Source: Bacteroidota bacterium
GTDB taxonomy: Bacteria > Bacteroidota > Ignavibacteria > OLB7
Assembly (NCBI GenBank): GCA_018266795.1
Contig: JAFDZV010000011.1
Span: 116,129-180,128 of the forward strand
Reading direction: 5' to 3'
DNA length: 64,000 nt
Under the pieces are notes generated by a model, which worked only from the letters and a program-made list of their open reading frames with translations, had not been told where the DNA came from and made no database searches. Below, piece by piece: positions 18,324-27,369 of this stretch (the first letter of the stretch is position 1; the number at the start of each line of letters is the position of its first letter). Position numbers and translations under genes: made by a program.

Positions 18324-18561
18324 TGCCCTGCGAGCGGGCGCGATGATCCGTGCTCATGCACGGCACGCCCGATCGTGATGTGGGAGCAACGAACGTATAT
18401 TGGGCGAGGTCCGGATCCGGCCTGCCCGTTCGACGCAGACGTTGCCCCGCGATGCCCGGCAGTATGCAGGCGAAGCACTGTGACGTCGCAGTACGATTGT
18501 GAAGGATGTTGTCAGTAATCACGCGCGGCCGTACTCTGCGACGATTGCCGAACTGCAACGA

Positions 18562-20559
18562 ATGATTGTTGCTCCTGTAATTAACCCCGTGACGCATCTG
18601 GTGGAATTGATCCGGCGTCTTTCCATCGCCTCCCTTCTCGGCATCCTGTGCGCCGCACACATGGCGGCGCAGGGTCTTTCGGTGGCGCCCACAATCGGCT
18701 ATGGCGTTGGCGCCGTCCTCTCGATTCGCCGCAACCCAGGCGCTGTGAACCCGCTGAACCAGTCGTTGCACGGCACCTCCCGCAACGACAACTACTGGCT
18801 CGCGCTCGATGTGGGGACGGCGGAATCTCAGGATGACCCGTGGTGGCTGGTAGGCCGGGTTGGAGTGCTGTTCGCACATGGCAGGTTCACGTCGGTTCCG
18901 TATGCGGCGGGGAGCATCATTCTGGCGGACTCCACACCACCACTGCAGACCGGATCGCAGCAGTTCGAATTCATCTCCACGCAGGCGCAGGGTTTGATCG
19001 ATGCCGTCGCCTTCCACAGACTCGGAAGTACGTTCTTCGCCGGAGGGGGTGCGTGGGCGCGCATGGTGGTATTCTCCTCGAGCGTCAGCCAGGAGCACCT
19101 TATCGCACCGGCAGGCGCTGTATTCGCCGATAACCTGGGGACATTGCATCCGCTTGGTGCGGGGAGCGGTATCGAGGCATTTCCACTTCACGGGGGCCTG
19201 CTACTGAGCCTCGGAGCGAACATGCCGAAGCTTGGGCCTGTCAATCTCTGCCCGATCGTCACGCTGCGTGCGGACGCAACAGCCTTGCAACAGATGCTGG
19301 GAACTCGATCGCTCAGCTTCGAGGCAAGCCTCACGGCTCACATCGATATCTCGCTACGTCACGATACAGTATATCTCCCGGCACCAGTAACTGAAACACG
19401 GTGGTCGCTGCCACAGCCGCCACGCATCGAGGCATCGGTGCGGTTGGTGCACAGCGATTCCGTAGCAAGCGGCCGCGACACCGCCACGATCCGTTCCCGG
19501 CATACCGAGTATCATCTGAGCACACCCGTTATCCCCGCAGTGCACTTCGATGAGGGGAGTGATGCGATCCCGGCCGACTATCTCGCGCAGCGCGCGGATA
19601 CCAATCGTGTCCGGTCGGATGACTCCGCTTCGAACGACCGGTTCCGGCAATTCGGGATACTGGGAGTGCTTGGTCCCGAATTGCGCGACCAGCCGGAAAC
19701 TTCGTTGACCCTGCTGGTTCCGGAGGAGAGTACGAGCCTGGGATCGCTTGCGCACGGCCGCGCCGAGAACATTCAGAACTATTTCGCGGACGTCTGGAAC
19801 ATTGCCCGAAGCAGGATCAAAATTGCACGCCTGCAACGTTCCGAACTGGACAACGGCATCGTGAACCGAAACGTGGTGTTCTGCCGCCCGTCGTCGGCAA
19901 CGCTGATGCCGCCGGGGCTGGAGCACTGGACGAAGGACGACTTCGTGACACCGGACGTCGGCATCGTGAAACAGATATCGTCGCGTTATGGAGTGCGGTC
20001 GTGGCAGGAAACGGTACGCCAGGGGGAGACCGTCGTGAGCAGATTCTCCGATACGGACGGTCTTCTTTCGGATGCGGATGCCACGCTGCCGCTCACAGCG
20101 GCACTGCTTACCGAGCATCCGGCACCGTTGACCGTGGAGCTTGCGGTCTCGGATTTCGTGGGGACCTCCGACACAGTGCGGAACTCGTTGGCACTGAAGG
20201 TAACCAGCCTTGCCGCAGGCAGCCAACGGGATATCAGGATCTGGCGCCTGCTTCAACCATTGAAATTCATTCCCGCCATCGAGACGATCAATCAGACGCT
20301 GATCCACCTTGCCGCCGATGACATGACGGACGGTGCACGAATCAGCATCGTCGACGAACATCCGCAGATGCATGCCGGATGGAACGCCTCCGTGGTTGCG
20401 GAGCAGTTGATATCCGCCTTGAATCGCAAGGGGATTCATCCGTACGAAGTGGTGGTACTCGAGGCTCCAGCCGGAAACGAGACAGGATCGATTGCAGGGA
20501 TCGATCACACTGTGAGAATCGTCGCGGAGCAGAAGGCTTCGGAGAAGATCGCGCGCTGA
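18562..20559 (+). CDS. Large OmpA-like envelope protein, unknown role
   Basis: About 665 residues. A hydrophobic signal (ASLLGILCAAHMAAQ) is preceded by a basic stretch. The start is uncertain: ATG 18562 is used, with GTG 18499 and GTG 18589 as alternatives. The first 270 mature residues look like an outer-membrane beta-barrel. A segment around VHFDEGSDAIPADYL with LAHGRAENIQNYFADVWNIA resembles the start and the second helix of a peptidoglycan-binding OmpA domain. A long C-terminal region (about 200 residues) of beta-rich sequence ends with another OmpA-like half (QMHAGWNASVVAEQLISALN). The split, duplicated OmpA arrangement is unusual. Possible role: linking the outer membrane to peptidoglycan. 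Confidence 0.7.
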   Translation: MIVAPVINPVTHLVELIRRLSIASLLGILCAAHMAAQGLSVAPTIGYGVGAVLSIRRNPGAVNPLNQSLHGTSRNDNYWLALDVGTAESQDDPWWLVGRVGVLFAHGRFTSVPYAAGSIILADSTPPLQTGSQQFEFISTQAQGLIDAVAFHRLGSTFFAGGGAWARMVVFSSSVSQEHLIAPAGAVFADNLGTLHPLGAGSGIEAFPLHGGLLLSLGANMPKLGPVNLCPIVTLRADATALQQMLGTRSLSFEASLTAHIDISLRHDTVYLPAPVTETRWSLPQPPRIEASVRLVHSDSVASGRDTATIRSRHTEYHLSTPVIPAVHFDEGSDAIPADYLAQRADTNRVRSDDSASNDRFRQFGILGVLGPELRDQPETSLTLLVPEESTSLGSLAHGRAENIQNYFADVWNIARSRIKIARLQRSELDNGIVNRNVVFCRPSSATLMPPGLEHWTKDDFVTPDVGIVKQISSRYGVRSWQETVRQGETVVSRFSDTDGLLSDADATLPLTAALLTEHPAPLTVELAVSDFVGTSDTVRNSLALKVTSLAAGSQRDIRIWRLLQPLKFIPAIETINQTLIHLAADDMTDGARISIVDEHPQMHAGWNASVVAEQLISALNRKGIHPYEVVVLEAPAGNETGSIAGIDHTVRIVAEQKASEKIAR

Positions 20560-20601
20560 TAAACGGAGAGCATCCTGCGCCTGCCGGCTGTGCTCAACAT
20601 G

Positions 20602-21153
20602 CTATGGCTCGTACGTCTTGCCATCTCGTGTGATGAACTGCCCCCACATGAAGCTGTAGGGATGGATGCGCTCGACACTCCGCTCCGCGCCGCCGGCCCC
20701 TCCAACAACGGCACGCCCCTGGTTGTACCAGAGAAAGATTCCGCCATACAGATTTCTCACGTTCGTATAGCCGAGACTGTGCAGTCGCTGCGCCATCCTC
20801 GCACTTCGATATCCTACGGAACAGTAGACGACGATGGGGCGATCACGTCCCACGTCGGCGAGCATCTCCGGGTTGAATGCACCCGGATCGGCAAGGCGTG
20901 CACCCTGAAGATGGCTCACCGCATACTCCTCCGGTGCGCGCACATCCAGAAGCACCGGCCGCTCGGCAGCGTTCACCTCGCTTGCAAGCTGTTCCGGCAT
21001 CACCACGTTGACGTCGGGGAAGTTGCCGGCGTACATCCGATCGAGGTACCACCGATATCCGGCGTCGGTGCGGGTGATCACAACCGCGGCCACCCCGCCC
21101 AAAGCAAGCAACGTCCCGGATGCAATCCCTATCAAGCGCGCCGTGCGCCCCAT
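20602..21153 (-). CDS. Membrane-anchored rhodanese-like domain protein
   Basis: A 183-residue protein with an N-terminal membrane anchor or signal (ARLIGIASGTLLALGGVAAV) and a rhodanese domain: PVLLDVRAPEEYAVSHLQGA, then the active-site loop YCSVGYRSARMA with the catalytic Cys, then LGYTNVRNLYGGIFLW. Rhodaneses transfer sulfane sulfur via a Cys persulfide; periplasmic ones may act in sulfur handling. The ATG at 21153 is preceded by GGAGGAACG, an excellent ribosome site, which decides the start over the in-frame ATG at 21246. It is convergent with the OmpA-like gene. Confidence 0.88.
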   Translation of the reverse strand: MGRTARLIGIASGTLLALGGVAAVVITRTDAGYRWYLDRMYAGNFPDVNVVMPEQLASEVNAAERPVLLDVRAPEEYAVSHLQGARLADPGAFNPEMLADVGRDRPIVVYCSVGYRSARMAQRLHSLGYTNVRNLYGGIFLWYNQGRAVVGGAGGAERSVERIHPYSFMWGQFITRDGKTYEP

Positions 21154-21331
21154 CGTTCCTCCATGATCATACGTGAACGGATCCGTCCGAAAGCCTGCCG
21201 GCGGCATTCCCTTGCAGGCTTTCGCTCTGCATCCGGACGATTGCATCGGGCATCCTCCGGCATCATGTTATATTTCGCCTCGCACGCCGGCGCATGTGGC
21301 TAAACCGAACAACCGCGTGACGGTCACTAAC

Positions 21332-21398
21332 AGTTCCTATCAAAACCGGGATGCGCATGCGAACCCACGGGCCTTGCAGCACCGAATGTTAGGAACTC
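21332..21398 (-). repeat. Repeat family A, copy 2 (inverted orientation)
   Basis: Reverse complement reads GGAGTTCCTAACATTCGG at its start and ends CCGGTTTTGATAGGAACTG, matching the other copies with substitutions and one insertion in the middle. It lies in the divergent promoter region between the rhodanese and a secreted protein. Confidence 0.8.
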
Positions 21399-21446
21399 CG
21401 AGCAGAACAAACATCGGCAATCCAACTCCAATTTCGTTTACGCGTG

Positions 21447-22019
21447 ATGATGCGAACCCTATTCCTTCCGATGCTCGCCCTCCTGCTGGCAGCGCCCACC
21501 CTCTCCGCGCAGGAAGCCACAACCCGAACGCTGGACAGCACGCTTACGCAGAAGTACTCGAGCGAGTTCGGCTACAGCTTCATGCTTCCCGCGCGTGCGA
21601 AGCAGAACCCGATCGGCTCCACGATCAATGCCGCCGGCAGGACGCAGACGGCGAACTTCCTCCTGAGCGGCGGGTTCGGCGCCATCAAGATCTGGAACTA
21701 TGCGGAGACGCAGGTTGTTCCGGCGCACTACAAGACGCTGGACAGCATCGTCTACTACGAGACGGACTCCGCCGGCGTAAATGGCACGATACATATCCGG
21801 ACCTACATCATGGATTCCATCGTGGTGCGCATGGAGGTGCTGCTTACCGCGAAGGGAGCGACGGAGTTTGGCGGTTCGGTGTTGAAGGCGATGTTCGACA
21901 GCTTCGTCCCCCCTCCGAACGCCCGCAAGCAGCTTGCACAATGGCGCTACGAGTTCGGCAAGGTGCACAACGGCGGATCGAATTTCGATTGGGAGAAGAA
22001 GAAGTCCAAAGATCATTGA
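21447..22019 (+). CDS. Secreted protein, related to the gene at 22590
   Basis: A 190-residue protein with a signal peptide ending at TLSAQ. Starts GTG 21444, ATG 21447 and ATG 21450 are adjacent; all give the same signal. The mature part (GYSFMLPARAKQNP; DSIVYYETDSAGVNGTIHIR; DSIVVRMEVLL) aligns with the protein at 22590-23141 (GYVIRIPGEA; TERGNAIIRTYYLPTRRVRI), so the two are paralogues separated by an acetyltransferase gene. Layout resembles small PsbP/DUF-type periplasmic proteins. Function is unknown. Its stop overlaps the next start (ATGA). Confidence 0.75.
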   Translation: MMRTLFLPMLALLLAAPTLSAQEATTRTLDSTLTQKYSSEFGYSFMLPARAKQNPIGSTINAAGRTQTANFLLSGGFGAIKIWNYAETQVVPAHYKTLDSIVYYETDSAGVNGTIHIRTYIMDSIVVRMEVLLTAKGATEFGGSVLKAMFDSFVPPPNARKQLAQWRYEFGKVHNGGSNFDWEKKKSKDH

Positions 22020-22576
22020 TGCCGGACGAGACGTCGCCATATCACATCCGAACGAAGCGGCTGTGTCTGCGGCCGTATCGCATGCAGGATGCGCCGGCCA
22101 TGCTGGAGATCTTCAGCGATCCCGAGGTGACGCGCTACCTTGGAACAGGCCGGCCGATCGAGTCGCCGGAGCAGATGGCGGAGCGTATCGAAAGAACGAT
22201 CGAACACCAGCGCGTTCACGGCTTCAGCCTCTGGATCGTTGAGGATGTGGCCACCGGCGAGATCCTGGGCGACTGCGGCCTGAAGATGCTGGATGGTGGC
22301 CCCGATATCGAGATCGGATACCGGTTCAGGCGCTCGGCATGGGGACAGGGGTACGCCTCCGAGGCCGCGCTGGCGTGCATGAAGTACGGCACCGAACATC
22401 TGGGCATCCGGAGGATCGTGGCCGTTGTTCAGCCCGGAAATCTCGCATCGCAACGCGTTGCGCGGAAGCTGGGGCTCGTTGCTGCGGGGCCCGCGCGCTA
22501 CTACGGAAGCGACTGCATCTACTTTTCGCCCGACGGCTCGATGCCGGCACGTTCGGAGACTCCAACTCAATCATAG
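22019..22576 (+). CDS. GNAT-family N-acetyltransferase, RimJ/RimL-type
   Basis: A 185-residue acetyltransferase of the ribosomal-protein/spermidine acetyltransferase group. The start IRTKRLCLRPYRMQDAPAML, the middle GDCGLKMLDGGPDIEIGYRF and the acetyl-CoA loop RRSAWGQGYASEAALA (R/Q-x-x-G-x-G/A) are all typical, followed by VVQPGNLASQRVARKLGL. It transfers acetyl to an amine on a protein or small molecule; the acceptor is unknown. The ATG overlaps the stop of the preceding secreted-protein gene by one base (TGATG), suggesting an operon with both flanking secreted proteins. Confidence 0.9.
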   Translation: MPDETSPYHIRTKRLCLRPYRMQDAPAMLEIFSDPEVTRYLGTGRPIESPEQMAERIERTIEHQRVHGFSLWIVEDVATGEILGDCGLKMLDGGPDIEIGYRFRRSAWGQGYASEAALACMKYGTEHLGIRRIVAVVQPGNLASQRVARKLGLVAAGPARYYGSDCIYFSPDGSMPARSETPTQS

Positions 22577-22589
22577 TTCAACGCAGATC

Positions 22590-23141
22590 ATGCGAATCAC
22601 CGGTCATCTCTCCTCCATTCTCCTCGCTGCGGCGATCGGAATCGGAATGGCGCCGCTTCTCCAGGCTCAGCCCACCCCTCCCGGCGCAAAACAGAATACT
22701 GAAGAAGCGAAGGCTACGGCTCAATTCGTCGACAGCAGAAAGGGCTATGTGATACGGATCCCGGGCGAGGCGATTCTGGACTCGAGCCAGAGCGGCTGGA
22801 GCAGGAAGGGACGGTACGAGGTCCGCCTGTACAAGCTTCCCGGTATAGGAATCGTTCGCATTACCGCTACGGTGAAAACGCTCACGATGCCGTCGGATAC
22901 GGTCAACAGCGGCGCATACATCTATTCCGATCATGACTCCGCAACCGAACGAGGGAACGCGATCATCAGAACCTACTACCTTCCCACGCGTCGCGTGCGT
23001 ATCGAGCTCATCCCCGTCAGCTACAGGATGATGCGGTACCTGGAGGCAGCCAAGGACATCTTCGCGACGTTCCGATGGAAGCCGGGCGCCAACACCGAGG
23101 CGATCGACACGGACCCGCCGGCCGCGGCCTCCGGGAAGTAG
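22590..23141 (+). CDS. Secreted protein, paralogue of the 21447 gene
   Basis: A 183-residue protein with a signal peptide ending at LLQAQP. After a short charged linker it shows the same pattern as its neighbour: a GYVIRIPGEA strand pair, a middle with RITATVKTLTMPSDT, and RTYYLPTRRVRIELIPVSY. It begins 13 bp after the acetyltransferase stop, consistent with one operon of secreted protein, acetyltransferase and secreted protein. A repeat-A copy starts at its stop codon and a hairpin terminator follows. Function unknown. Confidence 0.75.
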   Translation: MRITGHLSSILLAAAIGIGMAPLLQAQPTPPGAKQNTEEAKATAQFVDSRKGYVIRIPGEAILDSSQSGWSRKGRYEVRLYKLPGIGIVRITATVKTLTMPSDTVNSGAYIYSDHDSATERGNAIIRTYYLPTRRVRIELIPVSYRMMRYLEAAKDIFATFRWKPGANTEAIDTDPPAAASGK

Positions 23142-23210
23142 GAGTTCCTGACATTCGGCGCTGCAGGGGCAGTGGGCTCTGAAGCGCAACCCGGTTACGA
23201 CAGAGGCAGC
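23140..23210 (+). repeat. Repeat family A, copy 3
   Basis: Begins AGGAGTTCCTGACATTCGGC, directly on the stop codon of the preceding gene, and ends CCCGGTTACGACAGAGGC. Its right arm is diverged, so the outer stem is weakened. Confidence 0.75.
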
Positions 23211-23244
23211 AACCCGCCGGCGATACACGGATCCGGTAAAGAGC

Positions 23245-23278
23245 ACGGGCCGCCCGGATATTCCGGCGGCCCGTTGTT
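23245..23278 (+). terminator. Hairpin terminator after the secreted-protein operon
   Basis: ACGGGCCGCC (23245-23254) pairs with GGCGGCCCGT (23265-23274), with further CGG/CCG pairing inside. It is followed by TGTTC. The rest of the gap to 23443 shows nothing recognisable. Confidence 0.6.
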
Positions 23279-23443
23279 CAATGCATCTACAGTATCGAAG
23301 GGAGGAAGTGCGCGGCCGCCGCTCGCCGTTTACGAGGGCACGTCGTGTCCGGCGGGGACACGGCCACGTTGAGCGCCTTCCACGCCCGTCACACGGCGTA
23401 TCAATTCCCGCCGTGACTACAGGTCAATCCGGCACCCTCCATA

Positions 23444-24400
23444 TCACTGCTGCGTCCGGCCCGATCCACGGCGCTCGCGATAGAACGCCAGCGTTCTCTC
23501 CATTCCCTCCCGCAGCCGCACACGCGGTGCCCAGCCGAGCAGGCGCGAGGCACGCTCGAAGCTGCAGACGGAGCGTTCCTGCTCGCCGGGCTTCGCCGGA
23601 CCGTGGCGCTCATCGAAACGATTGCCGAACAACCCGTTCAATGTTCTGAATATCGTGTTCACGGAGGTCTCGAGACCGGAGCAGATATTGACGATGCCGG
23701 AAGGGCCGCCCTGCTCCAGATAGCCCAGCGCCAGCAGGTTCGCCCGCGCGACATCGGCCACGAAGACATAGTCGCGCGTCTGCTCGCCCGGACCGTTGAT
23801 CACCGGCTCGGCACCGGCGAACATCCGGTCGCAGAAGATCGCCACCACACCGGCTTCACCGTGCGGACTCTGCCGCGGGCCGTACACATTGGTGTATCGC
23901 AGCACGACATATTCGAGACCGTACTCGCGATGATAGTAGTGGAGATACTTCTCCGCCGCGAGCTTCGTGATACCATACGGGGAGACGGGGTTGGTGGGGT
24001 GATCCTCGTCGGCCGGGAAATAGAGTTGATCGCCGTAGACGGTGCCGCCGCTGGAGGAGAAGATGACGCGCTTCGTGCCCGCCGCACGTGCCGCCTCCAG
24101 CACATTCAATGTGCCGATGATGTTCTGCTCCGCGTCGAACTGCGGATCGCGAACGGAGACGCGCACATCGAGCTGGGCGGCGTGATGGTTCACGAGATCG
24201 AATGCATTTCGCTGGAAGAGATCGGCCACCGCAGCGCGATTGCGCATGTCCGTCTCGTGCAGCTCGGCTGCCGGATTGCAGTTGGCACGATCGCCCGTGC
24301 AGAAATTATCCAGCACGGAAACACGATGGCCCGCCGCGAGATAGACGTCAACTACGTGCGAGCCGATGAATCCGGCACCACCGGTTACGAGGATATGCAT
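23444..24400 (-). CDS. NAD-dependent sugar-nucleotide epimerase/dehydratase (GalE-like)
   Basis: A 318-residue extended short-chain dehydrogenase. The Rossmann motif TGGAGFIGSHVVD is at the N-terminus. The catalytic triad region is seen as FSSSGGTVYGD and YGITKLAAEKYLHYY (YxxxK). The pattern RYTNVYGPRQ and the late GPGEQTRDYVFVADVARANL fit UDP-glucose/GlcNAc 4-epimerases or related enzymes making sugars for surface polysaccharide. It starts 5 bp after purD ends and belongs to the same minus-strand run that holds two glycosyltransferases, supporting a role in glycan precursor supply. The exact sugar is not resolvable. Confidence 0.92.
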   Translation of the reverse strand: MHILVTGGAGFIGSHVVDVYLAAGHRVSVLDNFCTGDRANCNPAAELHETDMRNRAAVADLFQRNAFDLVNHHAAQLDVRVSVRDPQFDAEQNIIGTLNVLEAARAAGTKRVIFSSSGGTVYGDQLYFPADEDHPTNPVSPYGITKLAAEKYLHYYHREYGLEYVVLRYTNVYGPRQSPHGEAGVVAIFCDRMFAGAEPVINGPGEQTRDYVFVADVARANLLALGYLEQGGPSGIVNICSGLETSVNTIFRTLNGLFGNRFDERHGPAKPGEQERSVCSFERASRLLGWAPRVRLREGMERTLAFYRERRGSGRTQQ

Positions 24401-24405
24401 GTTCG

Positions 24406-25728
24406 TTACGCTTTCTGATGCTCCGCCGCACGCGCGCCGATGTCGTGGCGATACTGAGCGCCGGCGAAGGCAATCTGCTCCACGGCAGCGTACGCACTGC
24501 CGATCACGGCGCCGAGATCCGTGCCGCCCGAGATTGCCGTTACCCCCAGAACGCGCCCGCCGTTGGTAACAATGCGCTCCCCCTCGGCCCGCGTCCCCGC
24601 ATGGAAGACTACCACTCCCGTCACCTCTTCCGCCGCGGCGATGCCGGTGATCTCGTCTCCCTTCGGATAGCTTCCGGGATAGCCGGAGGCCGCCATCACC
24701 ACGCAGACCGCGGAACCGCTGCTGCCGGTCGGGCCTGCGGCGGTTACGTCCCCCGCGGCGGCGGCATACAGCAGGGCCGCGAGATCCGATTCCAACAATG
24801 GGAGAATAACCTGCGTCTCGGGATCGCCGAAGCGGCTGTTGAATTCAACCACACGCAGCATGCCGTCTGCCACCATTACGCCAACATAGAGACAGCCCAC
24901 GTACGGATTGTTCTCAGCTGCCATGCCGCGCAGCGTGGGTTCGATGATGTCACGCCGCGCCAGCGCCAGCAGTTCATCGGTCACGATCGGAGCGGGCGCG
25001 TATGCTCCCATCCCTCCCGTGTTCGGCCCGGTGTCGCCATCGCCGACACGCTTGTGATCCTGCGACGGGGCAAGCAATGCATAACGCTCACCGTCCGTAA
25101 CGGCGAAGATCGATGCCTCCTCCCCCTGCATGAACTCCTCGATCACAACCGTGGCTCCCGCATCACCGAACGTCTCGCCGCTCAGCATCCCGTCGAGCGC
25201 TTCCATCGCCTCGCCCAACGTTGTTGCAATCACCACCCCCTTCCCCGCTGCAAGACCGCTCGCCTTGATCACGATGGGAAGAGACGCATCACGCAGGTAG
25301 GTTCTCGCCGCCGCCAGTTCTGCGGCATGGAACGTCGCGGACGCCGCCGTCGGAATGCCGTGCCGTTTCATGAAGTCCTTGGAGAACGCCTTGTCCCACT
25401 CCAGACGCGCTGCGCTCCGCGAAGGGCCGAAGACCACGAAGCCTTCGTTGCGAAGCCGGTCCGACACACCGGCCGCCAGCGGCGCCTCGGGGCCAATCAC
25501 TACCAGATCGGCCGCCACGTCGCGGGCGAGCGCGGCCACGGAACCGGCATCCTCGATCGAGACCGGTCGAAGCTCGCCCAGCTTCGCCATTCCGGGATTC
25601 CCGGGCGCGCAGACAAGCCGGGCCACGCGCGGCGAGCGAGCCAGTTTCCAGGCGAGCGCGTGTTCGCGTCCACCTGAACCAAGAAGGAGAACGGTAATCT
25701 GGTCTGGAATGGTCACGATGGATGCCAC
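24406..25728 (-). CDS. purD: Phosphoribosylamine--glycine ligase (GAR synthetase)
   Basis: Second step of purine biosynthesis: ATP-dependent joining of glycine to phosphoribosylamine. At 440 residues it has the normal length. Family features: TVLLLGSGGREHALAWKLA at the start, IGPEAPLAAGVSD, the ATP-grasp lysine region PIVIKASGLAAGKGVVIA, SQDHKRVGDGDTGPNTGGMG, and EFNSRFGDPETQVILPLL (metal ligands). The gene is in the same orientation as the IMP dehydrogenase gene 4 kb upstream, so two purine genes frame the glycosyltransferase/peptidase set. A short N-terminal extension of about 10 residues precedes the core. Confidence 0.96.
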   Translation of the reverse strand: MASIVTIPDQITVLLLGSGGREHALAWKLARSPRVARLVCAPGNPGMAKLGELRPVSIEDAGSVAALARDVAADLVVIGPEAPLAAGVSDRLRNEGFVVFGPSRSAARLEWDKAFSKDFMKRHGIPTAASATFHAAELAAARTYLRDASLPIVIKASGLAAGKGVVIATTLGEAMEALDGMLSGETFGDAGATVVIEEFMQGEEASIFAVTDGERYALLAPSQDHKRVGDGDTGPNTGGMGAYAPAPIVTDELLALARRDIIEPTLRGMAAENNPYVGCLYVGVMVADGMLRVVEFNSRFGDPETQVILPLLESDLAALLYAAAAGDVTAAGPTGSSGSAVCVVMAASGYPGSYPKGDEITGIAAAEEVTGVVVFHAGTRAEGERIVTNGGRVLGVTAISGGTDLGAVIGSAYAAVEQIAFAGAQYRHDIGARAAEHQKA

Positions 25729-25871
25729 GTGATTTCGTTGCTGTTGAGATATGGCAGGTTATCGGGCTCACGGAGTGCCGCTGCGGCCCTTCGTTCACAG
25801 CCTCCGGACGGCGGCCGCGCGGTATGCGTTCGCTGCTTCGTTACGCAGCGGCGCAGGCCAGCCACCGGTGT

Positions 25872-27293
25872 TCAGATCCGTACGGAGTGCGAAAGCACGC
25901 GCGCCAGCCGCTCGGTAAGAATGCGCTGATCGTGTTCCTTCGCCACCTCCGCATTTCCGGCAGGCAGCCGGTTGGCCCGCCATTCACCGTAGAGCGAGAG
26001 GATTGCAGAGGCAACGGCATCAGGACTGGATGGTGGGACGATCCTCACCGGCCCGTACCCCGCAAGCACGCTCTGCAGCGCCCCCTCCGGCGCGAGCGCC
26101 AGGATCGGCTTGCGCGCGCCGATGTACTCGTACAGCTTGCCGGGAGTCACCACGGGATCGTGCGATATCAGCCACAGCACATCGCTCGCAAGCAGATACC
26201 GCACCTTCTCATGGTGCTCCACATTGCCCGGCGTCACGAGCGCCGATGCAACGCCCATCTGCACCGCGAGCTTCCTGAACGACGGATGAAAGTTGCCCAC
26301 GAAGCAGATCTCGATCTCGCCGCGCATCTCGGGATGGCGTGCGAAGAGCGAGGCCAGGGCCTGAAAGAACACCTTCGGCGTCCGGCGCGAATCCACCAGT
26401 CCGGAGTAGGTGAAACGCATCTTCTGCGAACGCTCCAACGGATATCGCGCCGCGATACGAAAATCCTGCGGATCGAACCCGCTGGGGATGATATGCACCC
26501 CCTCGTGCGTCAGGAACGGATAACGCGCAATCAGCCGCTCCTTGATGCGGCGATTGATCACCACCACCGCATCGCTGTTCTTCAGCACAGCCTCCTCCAG
26601 ATTCGCCGCATATCCCTTGTGCGCCGGCGTCGCGAAGAAATAGTCGCTGTTGTCCAGCCATGGATCGCGATAGTCCACCACCAGCGGCAGCCCCAGACGC
26701 TTGTGCAGTTCCAGCCCGATCAGGAAACTCGTGAACGGAGGAGCGGTGGCCAGGATCGCATCGAAATGCTCCTCTGCAGCAAGCTTCATGGCGCGATCCA
26801 CCGCATAGCGCTTCCAGCCGATCTTGTTGTCCGGCTGCAGGAACAGATGTGTTATGCCGCTCATCAGACGCTTGCGCCGATCGGCCGGCATTCTGATCGT
26901 GCCTCGCCTGCGGAACAGCCGGAGCGGATCGAGCGTCTTCGTACGCTCGATGGTGACGCCGGCCTCCAGCACTTCCTCCAGCAGAGAGTAATCGTGGGCG
27001 AAGTATCCAACGTCCCCGACTGTCAGCACGGTGGGATCCCAGCCGTAGCTGTGAAGGTGCCGCGTGAACTTCGCCGTGCGCAGAACGCCGCTCAATCCCA
27101 TCGGCGGATAGTAGTAGGCGATCACCAGCAGGCGCCTGCGGCCGGTTGCTGCTGACGCCGGAGGGGCTGCGTGCGCGGCGCCCACGGCATGTGCGGTTCG
27201 CGCATTCATCGGAGAGAATTCGGCAGCCCGCTGCGCAGCGTTGCCGTCCCCATCCCGTGCTATGTCGTGCTCGTTGTCCTGCACCGAACTCAC
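25872..27293 (-). CDS. Glycosyltransferase, GT4-like (group 1)
   Basis: Up to 473 residues. The catalytic part begins at about residue 54 with LLVIAYYYPPMGLSGVLRTA, and the protein ends in a Rossmann-like donor domain (LLASDVLWLISHDPVVTPGK then LYEYIGARKPILALAPEGAL, the E-x7-E-like nucleotide-sugar region). It is cytoplasmic or membrane-associated and would transfer a sugar in surface polysaccharide or glycoprotein assembly. The start is uncertain: GTG 27293 gives a low-complexity N-terminus, while ATG 27209 would remove 28 residues. It is a paralogue of the gene at 28437-29747, with the M24 peptidase between them. Confidence 0.88.
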   Translation of the reverse strand: MSSVQDNEHDIARDGDGNAAQRAAEFSPMNARTAHAVGAAHAAPPASAATGRRRLLVIAYYYPPMGLSGVLRTAKFTRHLHSYGWDPTVLTVGDVGYFAHDYSLLEEVLEAGVTIERTKTLDPLRLFRRRGTIRMPADRRKRLMSGITHLFLQPDNKIGWKRYAVDRAMKLAAEEHFDAILATAPPFTSFLIGLELHKRLGLPLVVDYRDPWLDNSDYFFATPAHKGYAANLEEAVLKNSDAVVVINRRIKERLIARYPFLTHEGVHIIPSGFDPQDFRIAARYPLERSQKMRFTYSGLVDSRRTPKVFFQALASLFARHPEMRGEIEICFVGNFHPSFRKLAVQMGVASALVTPGNVEHHEKVRYLLASDVLWLISHDPVVTPGKLYEYIGARKPILALAPEGALQSVLAGYGPVRIVPPSSPDAVASAILSLYGEWRANRLPAGNAEVAKEHDQRILTERLARVLSHSVRI

Positions 27294-27369
27294 GTGCGTT
27301 GGAAGATTCTGGATTGTCGAGGAACGTATTCTGTCCGCGGCTTCACACGGCCGCCCGGCCTGCCAACGA

